Of a stretch of 64,000 nt of DNA, positions 1-14,200 are shown one piece after another. A model generated the notes under the pieces. The model was given only the letters and a program-made list of their open reading frames with translations. It made no database searches and was not told the DNA's origin. A program made the translations under genes and the position numbers. The DNA is from Glandiceps talaboti (lineage: Eukaryota; Hemichordata; Enteropneusta; Spengelidae): positions 14,342,246 to 14,406,245 of the forward strand of contig NC_135555.1 of NCBI RefSeq assembly GCF_964340395.1. Direction: 5' to 3'. Every line of letters begins with the position of its first letter. Position 1 is the first letter of the stretch.

Positions 1-60
1 TGGGGTCGGCAGTGAAAAAACTCGGGGTTGGGTAACTGGAACCAAACAATTTTTTTAGGT
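1..60 (+). repeat. Dispersed repeat, copy cut by window start
   Basis: A GGGTCGGCAGTGAAAAAACT-like start followed by GGTTGGGTAAC and CCAAACAATTTTTTTAGG. Diverged copies recur at about 895-945 and 2441-2500, and a related stretch at 2670-2705, all in MTBP introns. It is probably the end of a non-autonomous DNA element. No coding capacity is seen. Confidence 0.5.
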
Positions 61-137
61 CTTATTAACTTCAAACCCAGCAAGTTTACTGAAATGTTTC
101 ATGTAAATGAAATTTTTGGTTGTTTTGTATTTTGTAG

Positions 138-685
138 GCAATACAATTATAGTGATACATTTGTAGCTGACCAGTTACACCATATAGCTGATAAACTGCC
201 AGTACCAGGTAAGTTGAAGAGCCACACACAGTCCAAACCTGAACAGAAGATTGTTAATTTTTTCTGTTATTTGGATTTTTGTGCTTTATGGTGTTCTCCT
301 TACTGTAAACTTGTATCCAGGTATATTTGTAGTATCATGTGGACAAAAACGAACAGAACGAGTCGACTCTTGTCATAAATTTTGGATGTACTAAGAAATT
401 GTCATTGTAGGCTTTTCTCATCACTCTTTATATTCACAATTTCTAAGCTATCATTTTCTGAGAACTCTGATATCACACTTTTCATAAATAGCCTACATTT
501 TTATTGACAAAAATATTTGTAGGTATGTTCTGTTATGTAGTATTCATTCACATAAGCAGTGTGTCATTTAAGCCAATTTGTGGGATGAACCAGTTTCTAA
601 AGCAAAAATAAAAAAAAAGGTTGTTTCCAAAAACACGACTTATGAAAATAGGGTAGGTTGGTTGGGATAATATTTGTGTGTGTAT

Positions 686-716
<31 letters not shown>

Positions 717-1466
717 CACGCGTACGTATGTGGTTGTGTGTGCGTGCATGTGTGTGTGTGTGCGTGCATGCGTGCGTGTGTGTATTTTATTTATTTATTT
801 ATTTATTTGTTTATGTGAGAAAATTCTTTAACCTAATGGCAGGATATTCATGTAATATGATATAAAAAATGTTTGGAGTTGGTATGTGGTGACTTAAATT
901 AGGGTCGGTTTGGGTACCGGAAACAAAACATTTTTTATTTGGCCCAAGCTGATTTGACATACCACTAATGCACAATTTCTTGTCACACGCCAATGTTTGC
1001 TGTTTCCTATCCCTTACCAAGTGTTCACTCAAAAGCATCCCTAATTCTAATTCTAAAGTTGTCTGTCAATAGAGAGCATACTGACAATAATATTTTTCTA
1101 AATGTAGGATCATTCCTGCTAGATATATTGTGGCTGACATCAGGAGAGGAGGATTTCCAAGTTCAAGGACATCTTCATTTATTTGGAGTTCTACAAAGAT
1201 TACAAGAGTGGTATAATGGTAATTTTACTATCCTGAGTGACAGGAGTCTGATGGGTAGTACTAGTAGTGAAATGAGTGGATGGAAGAAATGGATTAGTTA
1301 TCTTAGTGCCAGTGTCATGTCCTTGGATTCCGGGATTCTTGGAGAAGATGTCCCTCTGTGTTCCAATCAGAACGTAGTATGGAAGGGGTGGATTAAACTG
1401 ACTGAGTCAAGGGTAAGTCTTGACTCACAGATCTGTTGTTCTAGGAACTTACTTAAGTTAATCACT

Positions 1467-1526
<60 letters not shown>

Positions 1527-2146
1527 CACACACACCCACTAATCATCATATATGTCTCTGTTGAGGGCAAGTTTTATAAAAGAGGAACTGTTTATAAAAT
1601 GATATCTTGATGTTACTATTTGAGTGAAACTTCTGTGACATTTTTTGAATATGCTATTCTCTGGCTACTCACCTAGCGGCACATCTTCAAAAGAAACTTC
1701 AGATACATAGGTAAGAAAGGATGGAAGGAGCAGGCAAGCAGTTCATGTCTGATAAAAAACTCAATAGCACCCCTAGTGGCCAAACTGTAGAGTCTTTTGT
1801 TTTTTCCCCTGATAACCAGACTATGGCTTATCTTGGAGGAATCATTGATGATTTCTATATTGTACATTCATTGTTTATGTAATATTTCTTATCTTAGGGT
1901 GTTAGTTCAGTGTCACTGCCAGGATTTCATCTCACAAAATGGGAAGAGGACAAGTCACTTTCCCATCAAAAATCCCAGGCTAAATTCAGTGTAGATTTTC
2001 ATCAACAAACCCAAGAAAAGACTCAACAAGATGAGGTATGGTTATAATGTGTTTGTCTTTTGTTCTGGCAGGAGAGATAATTATAACAGCAGTGATGTAG
2101 CTTACTTTAGAAGTAGCAGGTACTAAGCCCCCCCCCCCCCCCCCCC

Positions 2147-2193
<47 letters not shown>

Positions 2194-3040
2194 AGATAGA
2201 TTTTATTTTATTTATTTTTTTACATTTTTTTCCTGTGTCTACAAAATGTAGTTCATGTAATTATGTTTTCTGTTGTTTTCCATATGGTCTCTGTGTTATT
2301 GGTTTCTTATCAGATGTACAGCCATTACAGATTGAAAGAACAGTTTTATATTGTCTTTTTAAGTTGATGTCAGTTTCCGCATCCACTATTTCTTGTTTTC
2401 AATATTTTATATTGTTTTCTCGAATAAATGAAAAAAAAGGTTTAGGGTCAACAGTGAAAAACTAGGTTGGGTTGGGTAACCACAACCAAACAAAAAAACT
2501 GACATCAACTTAAAAAGACAATATCAAACTTTTCTTCCAATCTGTAATGGCTGTACATTTTATGGGAAGAAACCAATAACACAGACCATATAGAAAACAA
2601 ACATAACTACCTGAACTAGACACTCACACATGAAAAAAAAATCTACCTACCTGACCTATTCTAAAATTATGCGTAATCGGAACCATACAATTATTTTAGG
2701 CCTAAACCATAGTTACAAAAAAAGTAAGTGAAAGTCACTTAAAGAGCAAATCAAGATACGAGCTGACAGTTTTAATTTCAGACCTAGTGTTGTGTATACC
2801 TATCATTTCAATAAAAGGTTGACAGTCCAAATACTGGTTGTAATAGTTATATATTTTTATGTTGTATTTTACAGCTTGCCATGATATGTGCCAAAAACTT
2901 AGATGTTGTAAAAGTTGTCAAGTTAGAAGAAATTCCTGCCTACTTTCTGTCACCTATAAAATATAAACTGTATCCTTTATAGAGGTAGATAGATATGCAA
3001 ATGTAGACATACATGCATACATACATACATGCATGCATGC

Positions 3041-3072
<32 letters not shown>

Positions 3073-5159
3073 TGACTGACTGACTGACTTACTGGCAGAT
3101 AGACTGACAAAGCTGTATATATACACATACAGGTAGATAGACAGAAATAGATAGAGTGACTGACTGACAGATGGATAAACTATTCAGTTAATAGCACATT
3201 GTCAGTATGTGTCCTGCTGATTACCTTACCAAAAGAAATTATGTTTGGTTTCATGTGAACAGTGAACACAACAGTAAAATAGATAAAACCAACTGGAAGA
3301 TTAGCAGTGATCAAATAAATGGATGATCAAACAGACTTGTTTGATAACTGTGGTGGAATTGCTATTGCTATTTCCTTTAATAAAAGCATATACAGCAAGT
3401 TGACTCCAACTCAAGGTGCCAACTTTGACCGATCCAAAATATTCCTTGAATGGTTATGTGATGCACAAAATGAAATAGGTGTCCTGACTCAGTTAGAGTG
3501 TAAGGTTTGTGATGATGAGGCCATCCATGGAACACGACAACAGTATACAACATCAAAATGGAAGGAGTCTGTCCTGAAAAACCCTAATGATACAACAGGT
3601 AATCATGTCACATCTAAAGTCCTGGTAGCGTTAATTGAGTTTGAATAAAAGGACAAGTCCAAGTCTGGTTAAAACTTCTGCTTCATTTGAATCCCGACAT
3701 TTCGACTGCACAGACAGTCTTTTTCAAGGGCTAAAATACAAAAAAGTATGAAGTAAAGAATAAGAATACAGAAATTGAACAAAAAGCTAAAATGAATCCA
3801 ATAAACCTGTCTAAAAATGTGTAAAAATAAAAGAGAAAAGCACAAAATAGTGTTACTTGCATTGATATACATGTAATACATATGATGTATACGAATAATT
3901 TAGATGCTCACTTGTAAGTTATACTTTTCTGGGAGTGTGTAGTTTGACACAGCACATTTCCCAGATACTAGAGGTAGAGTCCTGAGTGAGATAATATGAA
4001 ATGTTTTTTGCAAACTGTACATCTGTGATGTCTTTCATGGTATGTCTTCTATGATTCTTAACAGAGACACACCATTACAGAGTTTATTGTTCTAAAGAGT
4101 TTGTCTTGGTTAGTGGAAATGTCTTGATCATTTACTTTATGAGAAACTACAAAATGAAATACTGTTATAATACCTATCTCATGTATATGATTTAGTTCAG
4201 TTCATGTAAATGGTCTTTCATTTCGTACTCACAGATGATGGCCAAAATACAAGCAATTCACCAGAAATTGAATTTTGCTCCAGAGGCATGTCAAAGAAAT
4301 TTCAATCATGTCAGTTCTTGGTCAACACCATACCTTCTGCTACATGCACTACATACATTATCCATAAGTGTGCTTGAGATTAAGACAACCAAAGGGATGC
4401 TGAAAACCATTGATGAGAATAATTAGCATTCAAACTGACCAGTTGCACTGTATACTTCCTGGTTAGGGATGAAAGACCCAATATAAACACTGACATGATT
4501 TTATCGTTTTCCTTATTTCAGCTCCTGATGTCAACATCAAAGGAAGACTTCGTAATTTTCAGTTTCTGATAATTGGTAACAGTAGTTTTGAATGTACAGC
4601 TTATATGTTGCATTCAGTAGAAGAACTCAATGGTAGTGTAGGACATAAACTAGCATTGTGGGAAAATACAGAGACAACAGAACAAGGTATGTACTGTATG
4701 TATAATCACAAGGTATGGTGGGAAAACACACTAGAGACCATAGCCTGAGGCACATACTCTATCCATACATCAAAAGGTATTGTGGGAAAACACTAGAGAC
4801 CACAGACTGAGGTATATACTGTATCCATACATCATAAGGTATTGTAGAAAAACTCACAAACTGTTTGACTGAGGTACACACATGTACACATTTTGCAACA
4901 TACTGTAGTATCAGGAAAACGCAGTATTAACCACTGTTTTAAACACACTAAACTTTTCAGAGTCAAAGGTGACAGCAAGGGAGGTTCTTCAAGAGCTGCC
5001 ATTGTTTGACATAGGAGATCTATGGAAAATGGAAAATGATTTACAAGAAGCTCAGGCTAGTGCCATCAAGAAGTGGATTGGTAAGAAATGCTCATTTTTG
5101 AAGAGGGATGCCATTGCAGGAAATATTTATGACCCTCAGAAATGCTTATTACCTTCAAA

Positions 5160-5244
<85 letters not shown>

Positions 5245-8200
5245 TGTCAGTCTGTCTGTCATGTCCTTGTCCATGTGGTTTTGGTCCTTCGTTACTTTTC
5301 TGCAGTATCCACAACTTTGTACCTAAACCTTACATTTCTTGCAATATTTTGAACACAGATGACAGACAAAATGAAAACCTGATAACAAGTATCACCCACT
5401 CTGAGTTGATAAATGTACTTGATTCAGCTAGAAAGGAATATTTGAAGCATTTTACAACAGACAGGACGTGTAGAGTGACATGGTCTGAAGAACTTACTGA
5501 CAATCTACCTACAGGTAAGAATAAAAACATACTAATACCTTTTAACATTTGAATGTAAAGTGATGGGATTGCAAGTCAATTTTTATCTGAAGTACATATA
5601 CATAGATGTATATGGCTGCTAACGATATGCAAATGTCTTAACATGGATACATAAATCATTGATAATTTATGATGATAGATAATAATATTGTCATGAAACC
5701 AGACATTTCCAACCCAAATGCTGAACTTAGTTTGATAGTACTAGAAGCCTACCAGGTACTGAAAGTAGCTCAGTCTCCCTTAAATATTTGGGTTGAAAAT
5801 GTATAGTTTCATGATGATTTTGTACACAGAATCTCAGCCATAGATAGTAACATATATATGTGAAAGTCTTTAACACTACAAAATAGATAGTAATGTAGAT
5901 CTTTGCAAAAATCTTTAATAACTACAACATACAAATAGATGCGTAACATATACATAAAAATATGTGATAACTACACCATCTCAGTCTATATCATGTTTTC
6001 CTTCCCAGAGTTAGATTTGAGCCCTTCAGAATGGCCCGAGAGACAAGCTCTCCTAAACAAGGAATCTATGTCAAAGAAACTGCAACGAATTAAGACTGAG
6101 GATATGATGTTTCGTGGTGAAGTGATCAGAGCTCCTGATCCAGATGACTGTAAGTTTGAAGCCCTCACATCTCTGTATGCCTGTCTCTGTGTTTAGTAAA
6201 ATCTCTGTACAGCCTGTCTGTGTTTATTAAAATGTCTGTATGCCTGTCTCTGTGTTTATTAAAATCTTTGTACAGCCTGTCTGTGTGTTTACTGAGTGTT
6301 GTAAGTCTAAAGACCGCAAATCTGTGTTTCCATGTCTGTGATTTACTTTGTGTTGTAAGTTTGAAGATCTCACGTATATTTACTTGGCTGGGTTTTTACC
6401 AAGTGTTATGTGTTTGAAGTTCTCAAATCTGTACATGCCTGTCTGTGACTTTTAAGTATGCATATTAATAAAAGAGGCTGCAATATTTTGTATACTTCCC
6501 AGGGAGATGAAGTTTAATGGGGCAATGGGCATTTATGGGTTATTGCCAGGAGTTATAGTTTAAAAAAAATGTTTTAAAAAAATCATAAGCTATATACCAG
6601 TGGTATCCTCACTGACGTTACAGAACTATCAGTTGACAACACTAAAATGTCAAAAAAGTCAAGATCTGAAAATAGTATCGTTCACGAGATTTCCATTTAT
6701 TTGTTTATATCACATACTTTTTCAGCTGTTAGACTTGACGTGAGGGAGTTCCTCAAATATTTCAAGACGTCTGGCGAGCCTGCAGCTGATGACCTTTCAC
6801 CTGTGGGTGTGTCAGACAGTAATAACAGAGAGAGTTCAACAACTAAGCTACCAATGGCAGTTCCAAATATAGAGAGACTCTCAAAAGCTGACTTCAAAGA
6901 AACTCTGCGTATGAACTATCATGGACTCAAGTAAGTAGTTTACTATAAACTTCTCTGAAAAATGATAAAAGGCTGTATCTTAACAATACCAAAAGTAGTC
7001 CTTTTTGTACCAGGATATTTGTTCGTACACAAAAAACTACAAATGGGCTTGAGAAAACAGGAATAGTTTGCACAAAAACTTCTGGGGGCACTTACTTACT
7101 TGTGCTAAAACTTGAAAAACATGCATAGTTTTGTGTACAATTCTAGTATTCAACTGTGTAGTGTGTGAAGTGTACATGAGATAGTTCCAACAATAAAATT
7201 GCAAAGGAATTGTATGTCAAAAATATTTTGAAATGGAACCATCATTGTTGTAAAATTCACTGTCTTTGTAATACGTGTGTCTCTCTTGCAAATTGTGATA
7301 CACAGGAGCATTTAAAATGTCTAAGCCCATGTCAATGGGAATGAATTTTCTCCTCAGAATATCAAAAAGATGTTTTCAAGGTTAACTTGATCAAATTCTA
7401 CATGTCACTTTTTATCAGAACAGTCACTGTTATACAGATATCTCTGGAAATACAGTTTTTTCTGTCTTTCAGTTTTTGTGTAGAATCACGAAATGCTGAA
7501 CAACTGAATGAACGTCTGAATAATCTCCAGTCTCGTTACATAACCCACGAGACTTCCTCCACATGTACATTGGAGCAAGCTTCATCGCCAGCAACCATGG
7601 CGATGCTAGCTCCAAGTCCAGCAATGCCTTCATCACCTCATGAAGAAGAAACCACCACAGATGCAAAACAAAGAGGTAGACCAACAAGGCTATCCAGTTC
7701 ACAAACACCTGGGTCACAGAAAAGAAAGAGAAAAACCACACCAAGTGATGGTAGTATTTCATTGAAAAGGTAGGAGGACTTTTTAAATGTCAAATAGACA
7801 TGAATTCAGGAAAATTGGAATCCCCATATGGTCAAGAGAGTACATTTGAGTGAAGGGGAAGAGTTTATATTTTTGCTCAAATTGGACCTTACAACCCATG
7901 ACACCAAAGTAAATCATTTTCTGTAAGTACCACAATTGTTTATAGCATCCATATCAAGTGTAAAAGTATACTGTTTCATTTGCTGATTGGTCGCATAAGA
8001 AAGGCCACATGCTAGGCTTGTAAATAAACTAATTGAAAGAGTATACTTTTACACTCGATATGAATGCTATAAATGAGTGTAACACAGAGAAAGTGCTTCA
8101 CTTCAGTATGACTTGTAACTTACGAGTGAAAATGTTAATTTTTGAAATATGAGCTCTTCTGATGACCCTTCCTTAAGAACTCTATACAATCAAATAGGAA

Positions 8201-11200
8201 ATTTGACATTTAATTTCTACTCATGCTATGTCAACAAGATATACATCAATCTATACATATCCAATATTTTTCTTTACGAAGCTGGAAAATATCCATTACA
8301 CAAGGACTTTGTCACAACATGTGACTTTGTCACTTATGTGAGGGCGCTGTTTGCGGAGCAACATGTGGTTTGCAACCGCTCTGATTTTTCAAATGTTATT
8401 TGGCGTTTTGAACGCTTTATAACTGACAAAATATGAAATGTGGTGACTGTGACAACAGGAAAGGGTCAGTGAAGCTACGTCAAGGTGACTTGATGCTATG
8501 TGGTAAATGTAACTCAAAAAGATTTGGGAAACCAGTGACACGAAGTGACTCTGCAGAGGGCAAGATGGCCGCGCCGAGACTAGGTGATGACATCCCTACT
8601 ACAGACCATTTCCAAAGATTACTACAACCTATCATTATGCAGCTTACAAATATTGCTACCGACATACAAGAAGTTAAACTAACGCAAACTGAGCTGAATA
8701 ACTCCATGGACTTCTTCAATGCAAAATACGAAGAAATGTCAACTCGTGTGGAAACCATAGAACGGGCCAACATAAAGCTACAACACGAAAATACGCAACT
8801 GAGCCAACAACTGAAAATAGTCGAAGACGACCTGGCCAGCCTTAATCAGTACAACCGCAGAACAAACCTTGAGGTGAGCTGTGTACCAGAGAAAGATGGT
8901 GAAGATGTTATCGGTACCGTGATATCAATTTTCAAGAAAACAAACCCAGCAATAGACGAAAATGACATCGACATTGCACATCGCATCGGAGTTCAAAACA
9001 AACGTGGTAACGCAGCTGCAGCTACAACACAGACACGGCCTAGACCCATTATTGTGAGGTTTACTACAAGAAAGTCAAGAAATGAAGTCTATGACAACAG
9101 AAAGAAATTAAAGAATACCAATGCCAATGATTTTGGTCTGGATAGCACAGCAAAGATATATATTAACGAGAATCTACTACCAGCTACACGTCAACTACTG
9201 TATAAGGTGAATACACAAAGAAAACAAGCACGATATCAGTTCATGTGGACCAATAATGGTAAGATATACGTGAAAAAGGATACTCAGTCAAGACCATTGA
9301 TTATATCAAGAGAAACAGATTTATCCAGAATTATGTGACACTAAACTGTGAACGTTCGAACCATACATTGCTTACTGCCATCTGCTACCAGTATCTCCCT
9401 ATTGCAACAACACTTCCAGATGTTGAACACAACGCATTTTACCATCTACAGCTGTTCATGAACACTATACACGTACTTAGTTTTACATAAAATATGAAGT
9501 TCAATCACCTCTTACACAAAGACTTGTACCACAGACTGGGTGAGGTACTGAACATAAACTTGCAGAACCCTACTTACTGGACAAAACATTCTTGTTGGAA
9601 TAATCCATATTTAGTAACAGTTATCATAAACTACAGATAATAATAACAATGATTTCAATGATTTATTTGATGTAGGCTATTCTTCATTGCCACCGACCAG
9701 TTTTGATGACCATTATAATGTAATAACGAACAGGTCATTTTGTGTTTCACATGTTAACATTAGGTCTTTAAATAGAAATTTTGAAGGTTTAAAATTGTTA
9801 TATGAAGATATAATTCAGTCTAAGTTTTCTGTTATTGGTATTTCCGAGGTTTGGGGTACATCCAATTTAAGTACTTGTAATTTGAAAGGATATACATTTG
9901 AAGTAAACTGTCGTAACGCAGGTCGGGGTGGTGGGGTAGGGGCTTATATACATTCATCTCTTAATTATAAATTACTTGAAGTAAATGTCATTCATTCAGA
10001 ATCTCTATGGTTGGAGGTACATACTGGTAATAGAAATGCTATAGTTGGTATTATTTATAGGAAACCAAATACTGACATTGTAGAATTTCAAGAGGAGTTG
10101 TTAAATGTACTGAGGAGATTTAAGTTAGAAAAAAACCACTTTATCTTAATGGGTGATTTTAATGTTGATGCAAATAATAGAACTAGTTCAGTAAGTATTG
10201 AATCCTTTCTCACATCCATGGAGTGCCTTTGTTTCCATCAGTTAATTTCCACACCAACCAGAGTGACAGACTCATCTGCAACAATTATTGATCATATTTA
10301 TACTAATATAAATCAGTATCAAATCTATTCTGGAACATTAACCACTGATATATCAGATCACTTCCCTATTTTTGCTTTAGTAGAAAACCACCCTATTAGA
10401 ATATCTCATAGACAAAAAATTTCATTTCGAAATTATGATCATTATGACCCTTCTCACTTTTGTGATGAACTTGCAAATGTATCCTGGGAAGGTGTCTATG
10501 ATTGTACTGATGTTAACGCTGCTTATAACAGATTTCATTTAATTTTTAGTAGGATTTGTAACAAGCATGCACCAATTACCACAAAAATAATTAGCAACAA
10601 AAAGGCTAGGAAACCATGGATCACTAGAGCCATTAGGAAATCTATCAAAACTAAACATAAACTTTATTCTAAGGTTTTAAATTCAAACTTTGATGGTGCA
10701 GCTGTTGATGTGTACAAAAAATTCAGAAATATGCTATTGTCTGTAATTAGGAATGCCAAAAAGTTGCATTATAGTACTGTTTTTATGGACAACAAAGGCA
10801 ATTCAAATATGACTTGGAAAACTATTAAAGAAGTACTTGGAGGTCAAGGAAGAATAGCTAGGAAAACTTTGCCTGATAGTCTGCATATTGTATCAAATGA
10901 TTCTAATACCCACATCTCTGAGATCAGTGATATTGTTGAAGCTTTGAATGACTACTTTGTTAAAATAGGTCCTAATTTGGCTAGTAATATTAATTCAACC
11001 AATCATAATTTTAAAGACTATTTATCTACTCCTTTAACTAATTCATTTTTTATGAATCCCACTACACAAGCTGAGGTCTATAATCTCATAAATTCATTGA
11101 ACATTAAAAAGGCGTGTGGTCATGATGATGTACCAGTTAAACTTCTTATTAATGGAGCAGCAATAATATCTAAACCTTTAGCTTATATTTTCAACCTATC

Positions 11201-14200
11201 TATTTCTTCAGGAATCTTCCCCACAACACTTAAAATAGCAAAAGTTACACCCATCTTTAAAAAGGGAGCCACTGATGACCCTGGCAATTACAGGCCAATA
11301 TCAGTTTTACCTCTTTTAAGCAAAGTATTAGAAACCATTGTAAATAATCGTCTAATGCATTATATAGAAAAAAATAATATTCTTTACGAGCATCAATATG
11401 GGTTTCGCAAAAAATATAGCACAAAATTGTCCCTTATTAACCTTGTCAATTATCTTATCAAGCAGATGGATGAAGGCAGAGTCACTCTTGGCATTTTTCT
11501 CGACTTTTCCAAGGCTTTTGATACTATTAATCATGAAATTCTTCTTTCGAAAATGGCCCATTATGGCATTAGGGGATTGCCTTTGAAATGGTTCACTGAT
11601 TATTTATATGATAGATACCAATATATCCATGCTAGTAGTAACACATCATCTAACCGTATTATTCAATGTGGAGTGCCACAAGGTTCTGTCTTAGGTCCCA
11701 CTTTATTTTTGTTATTTATCAACGACATTGCTTCCTCATCCATTTTTTTCCAGTTCAGATTATTTGCAGATGATTCTAATTTATTTCACACTTTTCCTGA
11801 CAATCATTACAATATAAATTTATCTAATGTTGATGCCCACTTAAATAACGTATTAAAGTGGTGCAATGTAAATAAACTTACCATTAATCATCTCAAAACA
11901 AACTACATTCTATTTAGAAATACTAGGAGAAAAATATCCCTTGAAGGTTCTCTCCACATTAGTAGTAGGGTTATTGATGAAGTGGAGTCAACAACTTTTG
12001 TTGGTGTTATTTTAGATAAACACCTCAATTGGTCAAAGCATATTCAAATGGTAAACTCCACTGTTAGGAAAAAAGTTGGTATTTTGTTCAAATTAAGACA
12101 TTTTGTACCTAAAGATATCCTTATTCTGATATACAAATCTTTTATCCAACCACACATCACCTATGGTATTGAAGTATGGGGATCTACATATTCATCACAT
12201 CTGACATGTATTCACAAGTCTCAAAAAATGGCAGTCAGAGCTATTACTTTTAGTTGTATCTCTGCACATTCTAACAATTTATTTAGTGAACTTCAAATTC
12301 TTGATATATTCAAATTACATAAACTCCAACTTTGTACTTTCATGTATGATTTATTAACCAACAGGTTACCTCACCGTTTTACAGATTATTGCACTCCACC
12401 AGTTCATGAATATAGTACTAGGTTCAAGGGTAGGGGAAATCTCCTTCTACCTAAAGTAATCACATCCATAGGCAAGTTTGCAATATGTTTCACAGGTACG
12501 GCCTTTTGGAACAGTCTACCACCTAGTATTAGATCACAACCATCTAGAACTTCATTTCGTGATTCACTAAAAAACACACTCATTAAAGACTATGTCCACT
12601 AATTGTACATTTTGTATTTATTTAATTATTTATTTGTATTTATGTTATTTGTATCTGATATTTTCTTTACTTGTACACTGCCCTCTAGTTGCTTTGCTTT
12701 AGTAACATTGTAACATTCCAGTGTCTACGGTGTCAGACTCGACTAGCATTATGCTATTTTTCTGACTCCCATTACCAAATTATCAACCTGTATTTACTTT
12801 ATTGTGCAAACTGTAAAAAAAATCTTATATATGGTAATAAAACAAATCGTATGTCTTCAATAATTAGTAACAGAACCCATTATGTCACTTATTTGAAGAA
12901 AAAAAATTAAGAATTCAATTTTCTTATTTTCATCCTGCAGACCTGTAAGGAGTAGTCCTAGAAGAGTATCACTACCAAGAATAGCAGCCATTAAGAAAGA
13001 AGAAAGCAGGACTGGAGTTCTACGAGGTCAAGGGTCATCCCGACCGAGGTCTGCATCAGTAGGTTCTGGTAGGGCTGGTATCAAATCAGAGTCAAGATCA
13101 GAAAAACACAAGAGGGTAAGATTAATGATATTTAAAACTTGTTTTTATATTACCCAGCTGTTTAGTCTTGAAGTTGAGATTGTGTATGATAATTTATACA
13201 TTTGCAGATGTTGATGTAATTGAGTAGAATTTTTCTGAATTTGTAATGTAATATAAACTTCACCATTCTCAGGATACATTGAGTTCATGCCAGAATATCA
13301 GTTTCCATCTTTGTGCAATGGATTTGTAAGCCTTTCTGAAATTTATTGTTCCTGAGATTGCATTTTTACTAATATATGCTTTAAATGGATCACTGTCAAA
13401 ATCAGAAAGCTGATAAAATTTTTTACAAAAGATTTTCATCAGATTTTGGTTGAGTTTATTGTAGCCCAAATAAGCTTTTGCTAGCTTCCCAAGCTTTTGA
13501 AAGTACTGGAAAGCTAAATGTTTGGAAAATTTAGAGACTGACCTTTAAACACTAAATTTTCCAAACATGAGGGTTGGACAGCTAAGCTTCAAACAGACTT
13601 TCCAAACAGAGGTGTTGCTAAGCCTATGATGGCAATTGTCAACGCCATTCTTCTAGAAACTGGTGACGTCCCTTCTGTATGCCTCGTTTCCTAGGTGATA
13701 GTTCGATACACATTGGACCCTGTGACATTCTGTCCATGTAACCTTTAATAATGTATCTTATCATATGTTTTATAACAGCAACTAAGATATATTGTGGATG
13801 ACAATCTCAAGAAACATGGTGTAACTAAAGACCACGCCTGTTATGGGCAGTGTGTTACAAGATTATACAACCTCAGTAAAAGTTTTCTAAAGGTAAGTAT
13901 CAGTATACTCTCTCCCAGTAGTAATTTTTCAGAACATTTTCAACAGAGTACATGTATGTCCAGCTTTACTCAAAACTAATATAACTTTTCATGTCTTGAG
14001 AACTCTGTCTGGAGGTATAAGGGGTCTCCCCTTATACCGCCACGGTATTACTATAGTTCACCAGAGTGATGAAAAATTTAAGGATATTTCACGAATATCT
14101 TCTAAAGTAATATTGATAGTGCTTTCCCTATGTATAGGAGTATGAGAATCATTTCATCAAAACCCCATATTTCATGACTCAGTCATCAGGATCCTCTCCA

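Larger units (their letters stand above)
8090..12900 (+). mobile_element. CR1/L2-group LINE (Jockey superfamily), near full length
   Basis: A two-ORF non-LTR retrotransposon in sense orientation inside the MTBP intron 7770-12940. It comprises a 5' leader of about 340 bases, ORF1 8433-9338, a 348-base spacer, ORF2 9687-12602, and an AT-rich 3' UTR ending near 12900. I could not fix the ends because no clear target-site duplication is visible. Both ORFs are long and free of internal stops, so the insertion is young. Confidence 0.85.

Noticed and set aside
5066-5552. Long open frames of CV, HT or TH dipeptides
   Set aside because: They are translations of a TG microsatellite in several frames, with no conserved domain; the real coding parts here are the MTBP exons.
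8149-8436. A 95-residue frame before LINE ORF1 as a separate gene
   Set aside because: It lies in the LINE 5' leader, overlaps the ORF1 start by four bases and has no recognised domain; it may at most be an upstream ORF.
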